A DNA stretch of 11,338 nucleotides, taken from positions 1-11,338 of the forward strand of contig JAHRVJ010000375.1 of the NCBI GenBank assembly GCA_019090765.1, in the 5' to 3' direction. This document shows, piece after piece, positions 1 to 7,825 of the stretch. The DNA is from Ilumatobacteraceae bacterium. GTDB taxonomy: Bacteria; Actinomycetota; Acidimicrobiia; Acidimicrobiales; Ilumatobacteraceae. A program made the position numbers and the translations under genes. Position 1 is the stretch's first letter, and each line of letters begins with the position of its first letter. Under the pieces are notes generated by a model. The model was not told the DNA's origin. It did not search any database and saw only the letters and a list, made by a program, of their open reading frames with translations.

Positions 1-897
1 GAACGCAACGATTAAGGCATCAACACTCAACGAACCACCAAAGGCTCTCAGGAATACCCATAGCGAAGCAGCATCCAACAACCAGTTCGCGGTAGCCCAA
101 AACACGACCCGGCGAAGCAGTTGCCGGTCACTCGTTAGCTCCTCCAGCCGGTAGCCAATCTGGTGGAGGACGGCGGCAAACTTGTCTTCGTCGAGCCGCA
201 TCGTTCGCGCAAGCTTGCGGAACAGTCGCTCGGCCCGTCCCGAGCCGTCCATCACCCCGACGACGAGAGCTGCGGTGGCCCCCATGATGACGATGCCGGC
301 AATCGCGGCGAACCCGTACAGAGGATTCACCCCCCGGGACGGAATAGATACAATCAGGCCAGTCCAGAAAATGATGTTGAGCACGACGGCCGAACCGATG
401 CCCGCTGTCGCTATCGCGAAACCAGCGTCGGGGCCGCTGATTCCCGACAGTGTGAGGAGGCGATATCCAAGGGCCGATCCAGCCGCGTTGCCGCCCGGGA
501 CGATATTCGACAACGCTTTGGTGCTCAGTTGGATACGGAATATCCGAGCATTCGACAACCCGTCTCCGGCACTGCCCAACGAAGCTCGGGTGAGCAGCGA
601 ATAGCAGAACAATGCAGCCAACTGGAGGCCGAAACCGAGCACCAAGAGCGCTGGGTTTACGTCACTGACCGTTGTCGCGGCCTGCCGGAAGCCGCCAATA
701 ACCGGAGGTAACAGGAAAATCGCAACGACAACTACCAGTACCGCACGGACAGTGAAACGAACCGGACGTAGCCGCTTCTTCGGTCTCTCCGACTCAGGGG
801 TGAGCGCGGGCAACTCTCCAGTCGGCAACGGGCCACGATCCATCTCGTGTGTCTCGTCGTACGCGCCGTCGAATTCGCCCGCGGCTTCCTCGCTCAC
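1..897 (-). CDS. YbhN/LPG-synthase-TM (flippase-like) integral membrane protein, 3' end cut by window
   Basis: I translated this by hand. The frame is open for 299 codons from GTG at 897 to base 1 with no stop, so the C-terminus lies outside the window. The protein starts with a short acidic segment, then a basic stretch (KKRLRPVRF, about residues 40-48). Next come a hydrophobic helix (about 49-70) and further helices separated by short loops. The segment NIVPGGNAAGSALGYRLL, followed by repeated hydrophobic spans, is typical of the UPF0104/YbhN family (PF03706 type). This is the transmembrane part found in lysylphosphatidylglycerol synthase/flippase MprF and in many stand-alone proteins. Members are thought to move or modify lipids or lipid-linked molecules; the substrate here is unknown. 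GTG at 897 is preferred because AGGAAG (908-903) sits 5 nt upstream; an in-frame ATG lies at 843. It is 24 nt downstream of the serine hydrolase gene, so probably in the same transcript. No catalytic LPG synthase domain is visible. Confidence 0.8.
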   Translation of the reverse strand, partial: MSEEAAGEFDGAYDETHEMDRGPLPTGELPALTPESERPKKRLRPVRFTVRAVLVVVVAIFLLPPVIGGFRQAATTVSDVNPALLVLGFGLQLAALFCYSLLTRASLGSAGDGLSNARIFRIQLSTKALSNIVPGGNAAGSALGYRLLTLSGISGPDAGFAIATAGIGSAVVLNIIFWTGLIVSIPSRGVNPLYGFAAIAGIVIMGATAALVVGVMDGSGRAERLFRKLARTMRLDEDKFAAVLHQIGYRLEELTSDRQLLRRVVFWATANWLLDAASLWVFLRAFGGSLSVDALIVAF

Positions 898-921
898 TCC
901 CACTTCCTATCAAGCTGCTGC

Positions 922-1920
922 TCAGAACAGCTGCATCATTCCTCTGAGACGGGCAGCCAAACCGGCTGCGACTGGTGCTGGTGTCTTGCCCAGATGGACA
1001 AGTACAAGTTCGCTGTCGGGGATCACGCAGGTGTACTGGCCTTCGTGCCCGCTGCAATGTAGCTCGCCGGGCAAGTCGGGCCACATCCACCAGTGCCGAC
1101 CGTAGTCAGCTCCCCCGCTGTCATCGTGAGCCGACTTGTGGCGAGCATGATCGAGCCACCCTTCGGGAAGAATCCGTTCACCACGACCCAAGTCGGTAAT
1201 GCCGTCGTGGCGGTACAGCTCACCAAACTGAGCAAAATCTCGAGCAGTTGCATAGACGTAGGAAGATCCGACGAAATCGCCAGCAGAATCAAATTTCGGT
1301 TGGGCTGAGTCCATCCCCACTGGGCCGAAGAGCCGGTCCCTCAAGAAGGTCTGCATTACCTCCTTGCGTCGTTCGGGGGCGCCACCGCTGGCACCTATCA
1401 GTACATCACCGAGAACGCGAGTGATGATATTGGTTGTTCCAGATGAGTAGCTCCACTCGGTGCCTGGGGCGTGGAGTAGTGGAAGGGCAGCGGCATAGGC
1501 CGCGTGACTGGGGCCGCTATCGCCGAACAACATCTCGATGCAGTTGGAGACGCTGTCGTCGACATAGTCCTCCACGAAGCTCAACCCAGAGCGCATCTCC
1601 AAGAGGTCGAGCATCGTGATCGACTCTTTGGGCGTGTCCGCCCATTCGGGAACCGGCGCCTGGGCTTCGACGTCGACAAGACCATCACTAACGGCGATCC
1701 CTACGGCGGCATGGGTGATTGACTTGGCCATGCTCCAACTGATCATCGTGCTGTCAGCTGTGATCTGAAGGGCTGACTGGAGCTCATTGGCCGGCTGCGT
1801 TCCATAGCGTTCCGCGATGACTTGGCCACCTTGCTGAATCACCAGCGCTAGCGAAATGCCTTCGCTCGGCGGGCGCGCGAAAAGGTCGTCAATACGCGCG
1901 CTCAGATCCGTATTCCCCAT
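922..1920 (-). CDS. Serine beta-lactamase-fold hydrolase (class C / NylB-like), cytoplasmic
   Basis: The 332-residue protein has the active-site layout of the beta-lactamase/penicillin-binding-protein superfamily (PF00144 type). The nucleophile motif SxxK is S63-M-A-K66, the second motif is Y158-S-S160, and the third is H309-L-G311 near the C-terminus. The surroundings (SWSMAKSITH, then WSYSSGTTNII) resemble 6-aminohexanoate-dimer hydrolase NylB and related esterases/amidases more than true beta-lactamases. There is no signal peptide or lipobox, which argues against a periplasmic beta-lactamase role and for a cytoplasmic esterase, amidase or peptidase. The substrate cannot be told from sequence. 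It starts with ATG 9 nt after the stop of the upstream ATPase gene and ends 24 nt before the membrane-protein gene, so it sits inside the co-directional block. The Shine-Dalgarno sequence is weak, so translational coupling to the ATPase gene is plausible. Confidence 0.85.
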   Translation of the reverse strand: MGNTDLSARIDDLFARPPSEGISLALVIQQGGQVIAERYGTQPANELQSALQITADSTMISWSMAKSITHAAVGIAVSDGLVDVEAQAPVPEWADTPKESITMLDLLEMRSGLSFVEDYVDDSVSNCIEMLFGDSGPSHAAYAAALPLLHAPGTEWSYSSGTTNIITRVLGDVLIGASGGAPERRKEVMQTFLRDRLFGPVGMDSAQPKFDSAGDFVGSSYVYATARDFAQFGELYRHDGITDLGRGERILPEGWLDHARHKSAHDDSGGADYGRHWWMWPDLPGELHCSGHEGQYTCVIPDSELVLVHLGKTPAPVAAGLAARLRGMMQLF

Positions 1921-1929
1921 GGGCCAACG

Positions 1930-3069
1930 TTAGCCGTGGCCGACCAGCAGGTCCGCCAAACCAGCCAGTCCTTCGACATCGTGCACGTCAATGTCGAGTA
2001 GCGGAAGCTCAACCACCGGAACGTCTTCGGCGAGGTCGGCAAGGGCTGCCAATTCCTCCCGTTCAGCGATTGCGAGTTCGGAGAGTTCGTCGTGCCAGTT
2101 GAGGTGATCGGCAAGCGGACCTTCGCCAAGATCGTCTAACAATGCTCGATCTTTGGCGGTCAGCGGCTCGGGGAGCGGATGGATGAGGTTCACCACGACC
2201 CCGGCGAGGGGAAAATCACCGTCGCGGAGTGCGCCAACCAAGTGTTCTGCCTCGCCGATCGCCTCGGCCCGGGGACTCGAAACGACAATGAACGATGAAA
2301 CGTCGGCGCGTAGCAGCGTTGCTACTTCCCCGGCACGGCGCCGGAGTCCGGGTTCGATTTCTGACAAGGATCGGAAGAACTCAACGGTGTCCTCGACGAT
2401 TTGCGGTCCGGCCAGGCGACGAACTGCCCACAAGAACATCGACGCCGCCGCATTAGTCACCTTGGCGAATGCCCGCTGACCTGCGGTTAGAGCCCGATAT
2501 ACGGGATGGCTGAGAAAGCCCACTAGCCGGTCGGGTGCTTCCAGCAGACCAATCGCGTGCCGCGATGGTGGCGTATCGACGATGACGAGATCCCACTCTC
2601 CACTGGAGTGGAGCTGATGCAGGCGCTCGATGGCCATGTACTCCTGCGCTCCGGCGAGCGAACCTGAGATGGCCCGATAAACGGAGTTCTCAAGAATCAC
2701 CTTGGCCTGACGCTCGTTCGCCGTCTGCTCACGGACCAGACGATCGAACGTGCTCCCGGCATCGAGCATCAACGCCCAAAGTTCGCCGTCATCTGGGCCA
2801 TCGCCGAGACCAACGACGCCTTCAACCCGATGCGGCTCGTCGGCAGCAGCACCTTCGTCGAGCCCGAGTGCATCGGCTAGCCGTCGTGCCGGATCAACGG
2901 TGACTACGACTACCCGGCGGCCGGCCAGTGCAGCCGCCACACCCAGCGCCGCTGAAGTCGTGGTCTTACCGACACCCCCGGGCCCGGTTGTAACGAGCAA
3001 CTCCGCGGTGCGGATTACGTCGCCCAGTGAGCCACCGGAGGTCGAGTCGGGGCTAGCAGTCGCAGCCAC
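1930..3069 (-). CDS. ArsA/Get3-like ATPase, subunit B (Rv3680-type), with P-loop lysine but no signature lysine
   Basis: A 379-residue SIMIBI-class ATPase of the ArsA/Get3 family. The P-loop reads T-G-P-G-G-V-G-K-T-T (residues 28-37): P-loop Lys35 is present, but the deviant-Walker signature lysine is replaced by Pro30. Switch I is VDPARR (Asp59) and Walker B/switch II is VIVDTPPSRH (Asp165). The stretch AQEYMAIERL (141-150) matches the second protein of the mycobacterial Rv3679/Rv3680 pair as I recall it. The start is GTG, sharing one base with the TAG of the upstream ATPase gene (TAGTG), which implies translational coupling and probably equimolar synthesis. The protein contains no cysteine, so neither an arsenite site nor a Get3-type CxxC zinc site is possible here. 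A role in arsenite export is therefore unlikely, and no arsB or arsR is nearby. The cellular function of such pairs in actinobacteria is poorly defined. Confidence 0.88.
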   Translation of the reverse strand: MAATASPDSTSGGSLGDVIRTAELLVTTGPGGVGKTTTSAALGVAAALAGRRVVVVTVDPARRLADALGLDEGAAADEPHRVEGVVGLGDGPDDGELWALMLDAGSTFDRLVREQTANERQAKVILENSVYRAISGSLAGAQEYMAIERLHQLHSSGEWDLVIVDTPPSRHAIGLLEAPDRLVGFLSHPVYRALTAGQRAFAKVTNAAASMFLWAVRRLAGPQIVEDTVEFFRSLSEIEPGLRRRAGEVATLLRADVSSFIVVSSPRAEAIGEAEHLVGALRDGDFPLAGVVVNLIHPLPEPLTAKDRALLDDLGEGPLADHLNWHDELSELAIAEREELAALADLAEDVPVVELPLLDIDVHDVEGLAGLADLLVGHG

Positions 3070-4043
3070 TATGACACCTCCGATGGGTCGGTGAGCGGCG
3101 CGAGGATGGCGTCGGCCAATTCACCCAAGTGGTGCGGCGTCAGCCTCGGGGTTACCAGTCTTGGCAGCATCAACATCGGGAGCTCCAGCTCGGCTGCCAG
3201 ACGTTCAATCTGGAGATGTTGTCGTTCGAGGCGAGCCCTACCGAATGTGGCTGACGACGCCAGCGCTCGTTTGGCGTCAGCCGACAACTTGATCTTGTGT
3301 GAGCGTGCCGCCATCGCCGGGGTCTTGGCGAGCCCGGGCCGATCGGGCCAGCAGGCGTTTACCACTACCGGTAGGAGGGCTAGACCGACCTCGATGGTCA
3401 ACTCGCCAGCCAGTTCGATTGCCTCGGTGACGGGGGTTTCCTCGGCAAGTGTGACGATCATTGCCATACAGCGCTCAGCGTCGCGCAGCATGGAATCAAC
3501 CTCTACCGCCTGCTCCCGAATCGGGCCCGAGTTCACAACATCAGAGATGCTCGTCGCGGAACGCAAGAACGGAGCAGCGTGACCAGCTGGTGGAGCATCA
3601 ACGATGATCAGATCTGCCGAACGGTCCTTCTCTAACTCTTTGATCTTGCCAAGGACCAATAGATGTTCCAGGCCGGGCGTTGCCGCTGCGATCATTGGTA
3701 GAGAAGCCGACGACGATGCCCTCCGCAGGAGGCCGCTGACACCTTTCATTTCGAGGTAATCGCCGAATGCCTGATCGGCAGGAATGGTGCGACCACGAAC
3801 CTGTCCGGCACCTTTGATTTTGCGTAGCACGCGGTCATTGTGGTCGAGCTCACGACCTCCGAGTAGCGGCCCCATTCCCGGTCGAGCGTCGACCGCGATG
3901 AACAACACGTTGGCCCCCTCACGAGCAGCAGCCAACGCATACGCCGCGGCAACAGTCGAGGAGCCGACGCCCCCCTTGCCAGCCACTATCGCCACCCGAG
4001 TATCCAGCAGCCAATCGATGTCGATATCGCCCATCAACCCCAA
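3069..4043 (-). CDS. ArsA/Get3-like ATPase, subunit A (Rv3679-type), with degenerate P-loop
   Basis: A 324-residue partner of the downstream ATPase. The N-terminal P-loop region is G22-K23-G-G-V-G27-S28-S29-T30. The signature lysine Lys23 is kept, but serine (codon TCC, 3960-3962) stands where the nucleotide-binding lysine is normally invariant. Other landmarks are present: VDARPG (Asp52, switch I position), LIIVDAPPAGH (Asp149, Walker B/switch II) and VVVNA (Asn229). The closest family I can name is the first gene of the mycobacterial Rv3679/Rv3680 ArsA-like pair, which has a normal GKGGTGKST loop as I recall it. The start is taken as TTG at 4043, because a GGGGGAAG Shine-Dalgarno (4056-4049) lies 5 nt upstream. 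ATG at 4034 is an in-frame alternative that would be 14 nt from that site. It follows nrdB after 63 nt holding a strong hairpin and overlaps the next ATPase gene by one base. It has no CxxC pair. Confidence 0.87.
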   Translation of the reverse strand: MGLMGDIDIDWLLDTRVAIVAGKGGVGSSTVAAAYALAAAREGANVLFIAVDARPGMGPLLGGRELDHNDRVLRKIKGAGQVRGRTIPADQAFGDYLEMKGVSGLLRRASSSASLPMIAAATPGLEHLLVLGKIKELEKDRSADLIIVDAPPAGHAAPFLRSATSISDVVNSGPIREQAVEVDSMLRDAERCMAMIVTLAEETPVTEAIELAGELTIEVGLALLPVVVNACWPDRPGLAKTPAMAARSHKIKLSADAKRALASSATFGRARLERQHLQIERLAAELELPMLMLPRLVTPRLTPHHLGELADAILAPLTDPSEVS

Positions 4044-4057
4044 CCGTACTTCCCCCG

Positions 4058-4094
4058 AATAGCACGGGGGGGGTCTGACCCCTAGCGTGCTATT
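4058..4094 (-). terminator. Strong intergenic hairpin between nrdB and the ATPase pair (terminator or attenuator)
   Basis: A perfect 9-bp outer stem AATAGCACG (4058-4066) / CGTGCTATT (4086-4094) encloses an inner stem GGGGT (4070-4074) / ACCCC (4078-4082) with a CTG loop, separated by a 3-nt internal mismatch. It fills most of the 63-nt gap after the nrdB stop. No T-run follows on the transcribed strand; instead the GGGGGAAG ribosome-binding site of the next gene starts one base past the stem. It is therefore not a classical intrinsic terminator. It could be a partial terminator, an RNA-processing/stability element that sets nrdB above the ATPase genes, or a palindromic protein site. Confidence 0.5.
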
Positions 4095-4106
4095 GAGTGG
4101 GGAGAG

Positions 4107-5210
4107 TTAGAAGTCTTCGTCGAAGGCGACGTCGCCTTCGACGCCGATCTGGTACGAAGACACGGTGCGTTCGAAGAAGTTCGCGAGGCCTTGCACGTCT
4201 TGGAGCTCCATGAAGCTGAACGGGTTCTTCGCCCCGTACTCGGGGGCATAACCAAGCTGGGCCAGGCGCTGGTCGGCAACGAACTCAAGGTAGGTGCGGG
4301 TGTCAGCCAAGCTCATCCCTTGCACGCCTTCACCGAGCACATCGGCCGCGAAAAGCTGCTCGCATTCGATGGCTTCGTTCATCATCTTTCGGATGTCGGC
4401 TTCGAGTTCTGCGTCGAACAGTTCGGGTTCTTCCTTGCGTACTGTTTCAACTACTTCGAAAGCGAAGTTCATGTGGCAGCTCTCGTCGCGGAAAACCCAA
4501 TTGGTGCCGTCGGCGAGGCCGTTAAGTAGGCCCTTGGACCGCAGGAAGTAGACGTACGCGAATGCCGCGAAGAAGAACAGCCCCTCAATGCAGGCTGCAA
4601 AACAGATCAGGTTGAGCAGGAACTGCTTGCGATGCTCGGGAGTTTCGATCTTGTCGAGGCCTTGGATTGAGTTGATCCACTTGAAGCAGAATTCGGCTTT
4701 GGCTCGGATCGCCGGGATGTTCTCAACGGCCGCGAACGCTGCTTCGCGCTCTTTCATGTCGGGGATGTAGTTATCGAGCAGGGTCAAGTAGAACTGGACG
4801 TGCAAGGCCTCTTCATAGAGTTGCCGCGACAGATACATCCGCGCTTCGGGCGCGTTGATGTGCTGGTACAGGTTGAGGACCAGGTTGTTCGACACGATCG
4901 AGTCGCCAGTGGCGAAGAAGGCCACGAGCCGCGACACGAGGTGGCGTTCGGCAGGCAGCAGCTTCCGATCGAGGTCGACGAGGTCGTCGGAAAAATCAAT
5001 CTCATCGACGGTCCAGGTGTTCTTGATGGCGTCTCGGTACATCTCGTAGAACTGCGGGTAACGCATTGGGCGCAGCGTGAGGTCGAAACCGGGGTCGAGA
5101 ATGTTGGTCGGCTTGGTTGCAGCCTCTGGCGCAAACGAATCAACTGTGTCGCCCGTGGCCTCGCTCGCTGAGCCTTGGCCGTAATCGGCAATCGGATCAA
5201 TAAGTGCCAT
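4107..5210 (-). CDS. nrdB: Ribonucleoside-diphosphate reductase class I beta subunit (R2)
   Basis: The 367-residue R2 protein makes the tyrosyl radical used by NrdA to reduce ribonucleoside diphosphates to deoxyribonucleotides. All six di-metal ligands expected from E. coli NrdB are visible: Asp103 (ATGDSIV), Glu134 and His137 (EEALHVQFY), Glu209 (CIEGLFFF), and Glu243 and His246 (RDESCHMNF). The radical tyrosine is Tyr141, four residues after His137 as in E. coli (His118/Tyr122), so this is a Tyr-radical enzyme and not class Ic. The acidic C-terminal tail ending DEDF is where R2 proteins dock on R1. The ATG overlaps the nrdA stop by one base (TGATG), so the two subunits are translationally coupled. 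Length and motifs look intact. Cytoplasmic; the metal (Fe or Mn) cannot be read from sequence, and no NrdI flavodoxin gene is seen in the window. Confidence 0.97.
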   Translation of the reverse strand: MALIDPIADYGQGSASEATGDTVDSFAPEAATKPTNILDPGFDLTLRPMRYPQFYEMYRDAIKNTWTVDEIDFSDDLVDLDRKLLPAERHLVSRLVAFFATGDSIVSNNLVLNLYQHINAPEARMYLSRQLYEEALHVQFYLTLLDNYIPDMKEREAAFAAVENIPAIRAKAEFCFKWINSIQGLDKIETPEHRKQFLLNLICFAACIEGLFFFAAFAYVYFLRSKGLLNGLADGTNWVFRDESCHMNFAFEVVETVRKEEPELFDAELEADIRKMMNEAIECEQLFAADVLGEGVQGMSLADTRTYLEFVADQRLAQLGYAPEYGAKNPFSFMELQDVQGLANFFERTVSSYQIGVEGDVAFDEDF

Positions 5211-7732
5211 CAGTTACACGCCTCGCAGGACTCGGGATTTTCGAGGCTGCACGCAAGCGCCTCTTCGTCGGTGAAATTCTTGGCTGGGGCTGGCTCGCCA
5301 CCCTGTGGGGATCCACCGCCAGGACCGCCGCTATCGGGGCCACCGTTGGATGTGGTCTGATTGATGCGCGTTGCAGGTCGGCTACGCAGGTAATACGTAG
5401 TTTTCAGCCCGGCCTTCCAAGCGTGGAGATACATCGAACTGAGCTTGCCGATGGTGGGGGTCTCCATGAACAGGTTGAGTGACTGGCTTTGGTCGATGAA
5501 CGCTCCTCGTTCAGCAGCCATGTCGATCAGCGCACGCTGGGGGATCTCCCATGCAGTGCGGTAGATCTCCCTCAGCTCTGGTGGGATCCGCTCAACGGAT
5601 TGGAGCGAACCCTCATTCTTTTTGATATCCGAGATCATTTGCTCGTCCCACAAACCGAGCTCTTGCAGCTCACGAACGAGGTAACGGTTGATCTGAATGA
5701 ACTCACCAGACAACGTCTCGCGCTTGAACAGGTTCGACACCTGGGGTTCGATGCACTCGTAACAACCAGCGATCGAAGCAATCGTGGCAGTTGGCGCAAT
5801 CGCGATGAGCAGACTGTTGCGCAGCCCGTGCTCGGCGATGCGATTGCGTAGATCGTCCCAGGCCAGTTCTGCCGGCGGGGTAACGCCGCCGTTGGCGCGG
5901 TCCCAGAGATCGAATTGTAGATCACCCTGAGCAGTACGAGTGCCGGCGTACGCCTCGTGCGGACCTTTCTGTTCGGCTAGGTCGGTCGACGCCCACAGTG
6001 CATTGAAATAGATATGAGCGCTGATCTTGCGGCTTAGCTCTTTCGCGTCTGGAGAGTCGAAGGCGAAGCCCTTCTTGAAGAACACGTCTTGCATCCCCAT
6101 TAGCCCGAGCCCGACTGGGCGCCACTTGTGGTTTGAGAATTCGGCTTCGGGTGTCGGGTAGAAGTTGATGTCGATCACTCGATCAAGGAATGGCACGACC
6201 TGACGGACCACCTTGCCGAGCCGATCAAAGTCGAAGTCACCATCGGTAGTGACATAAGAGCCAAGGTTGAGCGACCCGAGATTGCAAACCGCGGTGTTCT
6301 CTTGATCGGTAATCTCAAGGATTTCGGTACACAGGTTTGAGAGGTGCACAACCCGGGCGCTGCCGTCGTCATTGTCGGCTCCGGTTTGGTTGCACTTCTC
6401 ATTCGAAGCGTCTTTAAAGGTGACCCAACCGTTACCGGTTTGGGCGAGCGTACGCATCATTCGTGAGTACAGCTGGCGGGCGGGCACCTGCCTCTCGAAG
6501 AGGCCCTCTTCTTCTGCGGAGAGATACGCCCGTTCAAACTCGGCCCCGAACAGATCTGTGAGATGAGGGACCTTCTTAGGGTCAAACAACGACCACTGCC
6601 AGTCCTTCTCGACCCGTTCCATGAAGAGGTCGGGGATCCAGTTGGCGATGTTGATGTTGTGGGTCCGCCGGGCGTGATCGCCGGTGTTGTCGCGGAGCTC
6701 AAGGAAGTCTTCGATGTCGGCATGCCACGACTCGAGATAAACACATGCCGCTCCCTTGCGACGGCCACCCTGGTTTACCGCAGCTACTGACGAATCAAGC
6801 GTGCGCAACCATGGCACGATGCCGTTGGAGAGCCCGTTGGTGCCCTGGATCAGGCTGCCCTTGGCCCGCACTCGGTGCCATGCAACTCCGATTCCCCCAG
6901 CGAACTTCGACAGCTTTGCAATGTCGGTATAGCGCTTGTAGATGCCCTCCAGGCTGTCTTCTGGAGAGTCGAGCAGGTAACAGCTCGACATCTGGCTGTG
7001 AACGGTGCCCGAGTTGAACAGGGTCGGGCTCGACGGCAGGTAGGCCAGCGACGACATGAGGTCGTAGAAATCGACGACCTCATCAATGTCTGTTGACAAC
7101 CCACATGCCACACGGAGGAAGAAATACTGCGGGGTCTCAATGACTTCGCGATGTTCGGGATGGCGGAGCAAGTAGCGGTCGTAAACAGTGCGCAGACCGA
7201 AGAACTCAAACAGGCGGTCACGGTCAGAATTGATCGCCGCGTTGAGTGCTGGAGCGTTGGCATTGACGAAGTCGAGAACGTTGTCGGCAATCAGGCCTTC
7301 GGTGTGACCGATCTGGATCGATTCGGAGAACCAGGGGATGTTCTGGTTGCGAACTTCTTTGTCAATCACGGTGGCCAACAAACGAGAGGCCAGCTTGGAA
7401 TAGCTGGGTTCCTCAACGATCAGGCCCGCGGCGGTGCGGATTGACAGTTCGTCGAGTTCGCGGGTGCTGGCGCGATCGGCCAACGCCGAGATGGTCCGTG
7501 TGGCAACACGCATCGGATCGACGCCCAAAAGGCCTTCGGAAGCACGGGCAATGGCGTTGACGATCTTGTTGACATCGACGGGCTCAAGGGCCCCGCTGCG
7601 TTTCGTAACGCGCATCCCGCCAGCGGTGGGCTGAGCACGCTGAGACCCGCCTTCTGCGACCTCGGTCGCCTTGCTGGCATCGGCTAATGCCGGCCCGTCT
7701 GTGGCTTCAACATTGTCGTCAATCAGTGTCAC
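5210..7732 (-). CDS. nrdA: Ribonucleoside-diphosphate reductase class I alpha subunit (R1) with ATP-cone
   Basis: The 840-residue catalytic subunit of class I ribonucleotide reductase. An N-terminal ATP-cone (about residues 41-130, from RVTKRSGALEPVDVNKI) provides the allosteric activity switch, so it is NrdA-like and not the cone-less NrdE. Catalytic residues aligned with E. coli NrdA are the redox pair Cys251 (SSCYLL) and Cys483 (AVCNLGSLNL), the N466-L-C468-T-E470 triad holding the thiyl-radical cysteine, and radical-transfer tyrosines Tyr780-Tyr781 (KTTYYLRS). A Gly/Pro/Ser-rich linker (about 795-817) leads to the swinging C-terminal thiol tail with Cys836-x2-Cys839. There is no intein. 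The start is GTG with AGGGAG (7743-7738) 5 nt upstream. An N-terminal extension of about 40 poorly conserved-looking residues precedes the cone. Transcription is probably controlled by NrdR through the boxes upstream. Confidence 0.97.
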   Translation of the reverse strand: MTLIDDNVEATDGPALADASKATEVAEGGSQRAQPTAGGMRVTKRSGALEPVDVNKIVNAIARASEGLLGVDPMRVATRTISALADRASTRELDELSIRTAAGLIVEEPSYSKLASRLLATVIDKEVRNQNIPWFSESIQIGHTEGLIADNVLDFVNANAPALNAAINSDRDRLFEFFGLRTVYDRYLLRHPEHREVIETPQYFFLRVACGLSTDIDEVVDFYDLMSSLAYLPSSPTLFNSGTVHSQMSSCYLLDSPEDSLEGIYKRYTDIAKLSKFAGGIGVAWHRVRAKGSLIQGTNGLSNGIVPWLRTLDSSVAAVNQGGRRKGAACVYLESWHADIEDFLELRDNTGDHARRTHNINIANWIPDLFMERVEKDWQWSLFDPKKVPHLTDLFGAEFERAYLSAEEEGLFERQVPARQLYSRMMRTLAQTGNGWVTFKDASNEKCNQTGADNDDGSARVVHLSNLCTEILEITDQENTAVCNLGSLNLGSYVTTDGDFDFDRLGKVVRQVVPFLDRVIDINFYPTPEAEFSNHKWRPVGLGLMGMQDVFFKKGFAFDSPDAKELSRKISAHIYFNALWASTDLAEQKGPHEAYAGTRTAQGDLQFDLWDRANGGVTPPAELAWDDLRNRIAEHGLRNSLLIAIAPTATIASIAGCYECIEPQVSNLFKRETLSGEFIQINRYLVRELQELGLWDEQMISDIKKNEGSLQSVERIPPELREIYRTAWEIPQRALIDMAAERGAFIDQSQSLNLFMETPTIGKLSSMYLHAWKAGLKTTYYLRSRPATRINQTTSNGGPDSGGPGGGSPQGGEPAPAKNFTDEEALACSLENPESCEACN

Positions 7733-7793
7733 CGATACTCCCTATTCCTCTTTGTTATCTAGCGCTGCGTTCGTCTTCGGAAATCGAATGCAA

Positions 7794-7809
7794 CCACTAG
7801 ATGTCGTGG
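7794..7809. promoter_or_regulatory. NrdR box 1 (start-proximal)
   Basis: This is the near-palindrome ACCACTAGATGTCGTGGT (7793-7810), with perfect 5-bp arms ACCAC/GTGGT. Against the NrdR box consensus acaCwAtATaTwGtgt it keeps the core C, A, AT, T and G positions. It lies about 60 bp upstream of the nrdA GTG, where binding of the ATP-cone repressor NrdR would overlap the promoter. The right half, ATGTCGTGGT, is repeated exactly in the second box. Confidence 0.8.
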
Positions 7810-7825
7810 TCATCGCCTGACCCTG

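Noticed and set aside
163..711. Long plus-strand open frames (182 and 140 codons) at the left edge
   Set aside because: They are antisense to the membrane-protein gene. The minus frame encodes clear hydrophobic helices and a family-like PGGNAAGSALGYRLL segment, while the plus frames are Arg/Ser/Pro-rich shadows.
1930..4043. Arsenite export (ars) operon
   Set aside because: There is no arsB, arsR or arsC nearby, subunit B has no cysteine, and subunit A has no CxxC or ArsA metal-site cysteine triad. Only the ATPase fold is shared.
4058..4094. Classical rho-independent terminator after nrdB
   Set aside because: The stem is strong, but no T-run follows it on the transcribed strand and the next gene's ribosome-binding site begins at once. 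It was kept only as a possible attenuator or weak terminator.
5210..7732. Intein in nrdA or class Ib (NrdEF) assignment
   Set aside because: The protein reads through all catalytic motifs without an insertion, and the N-terminal ATP-cone and 840-residue length fit NrdA. No nrdI or nrdH is adjacent.
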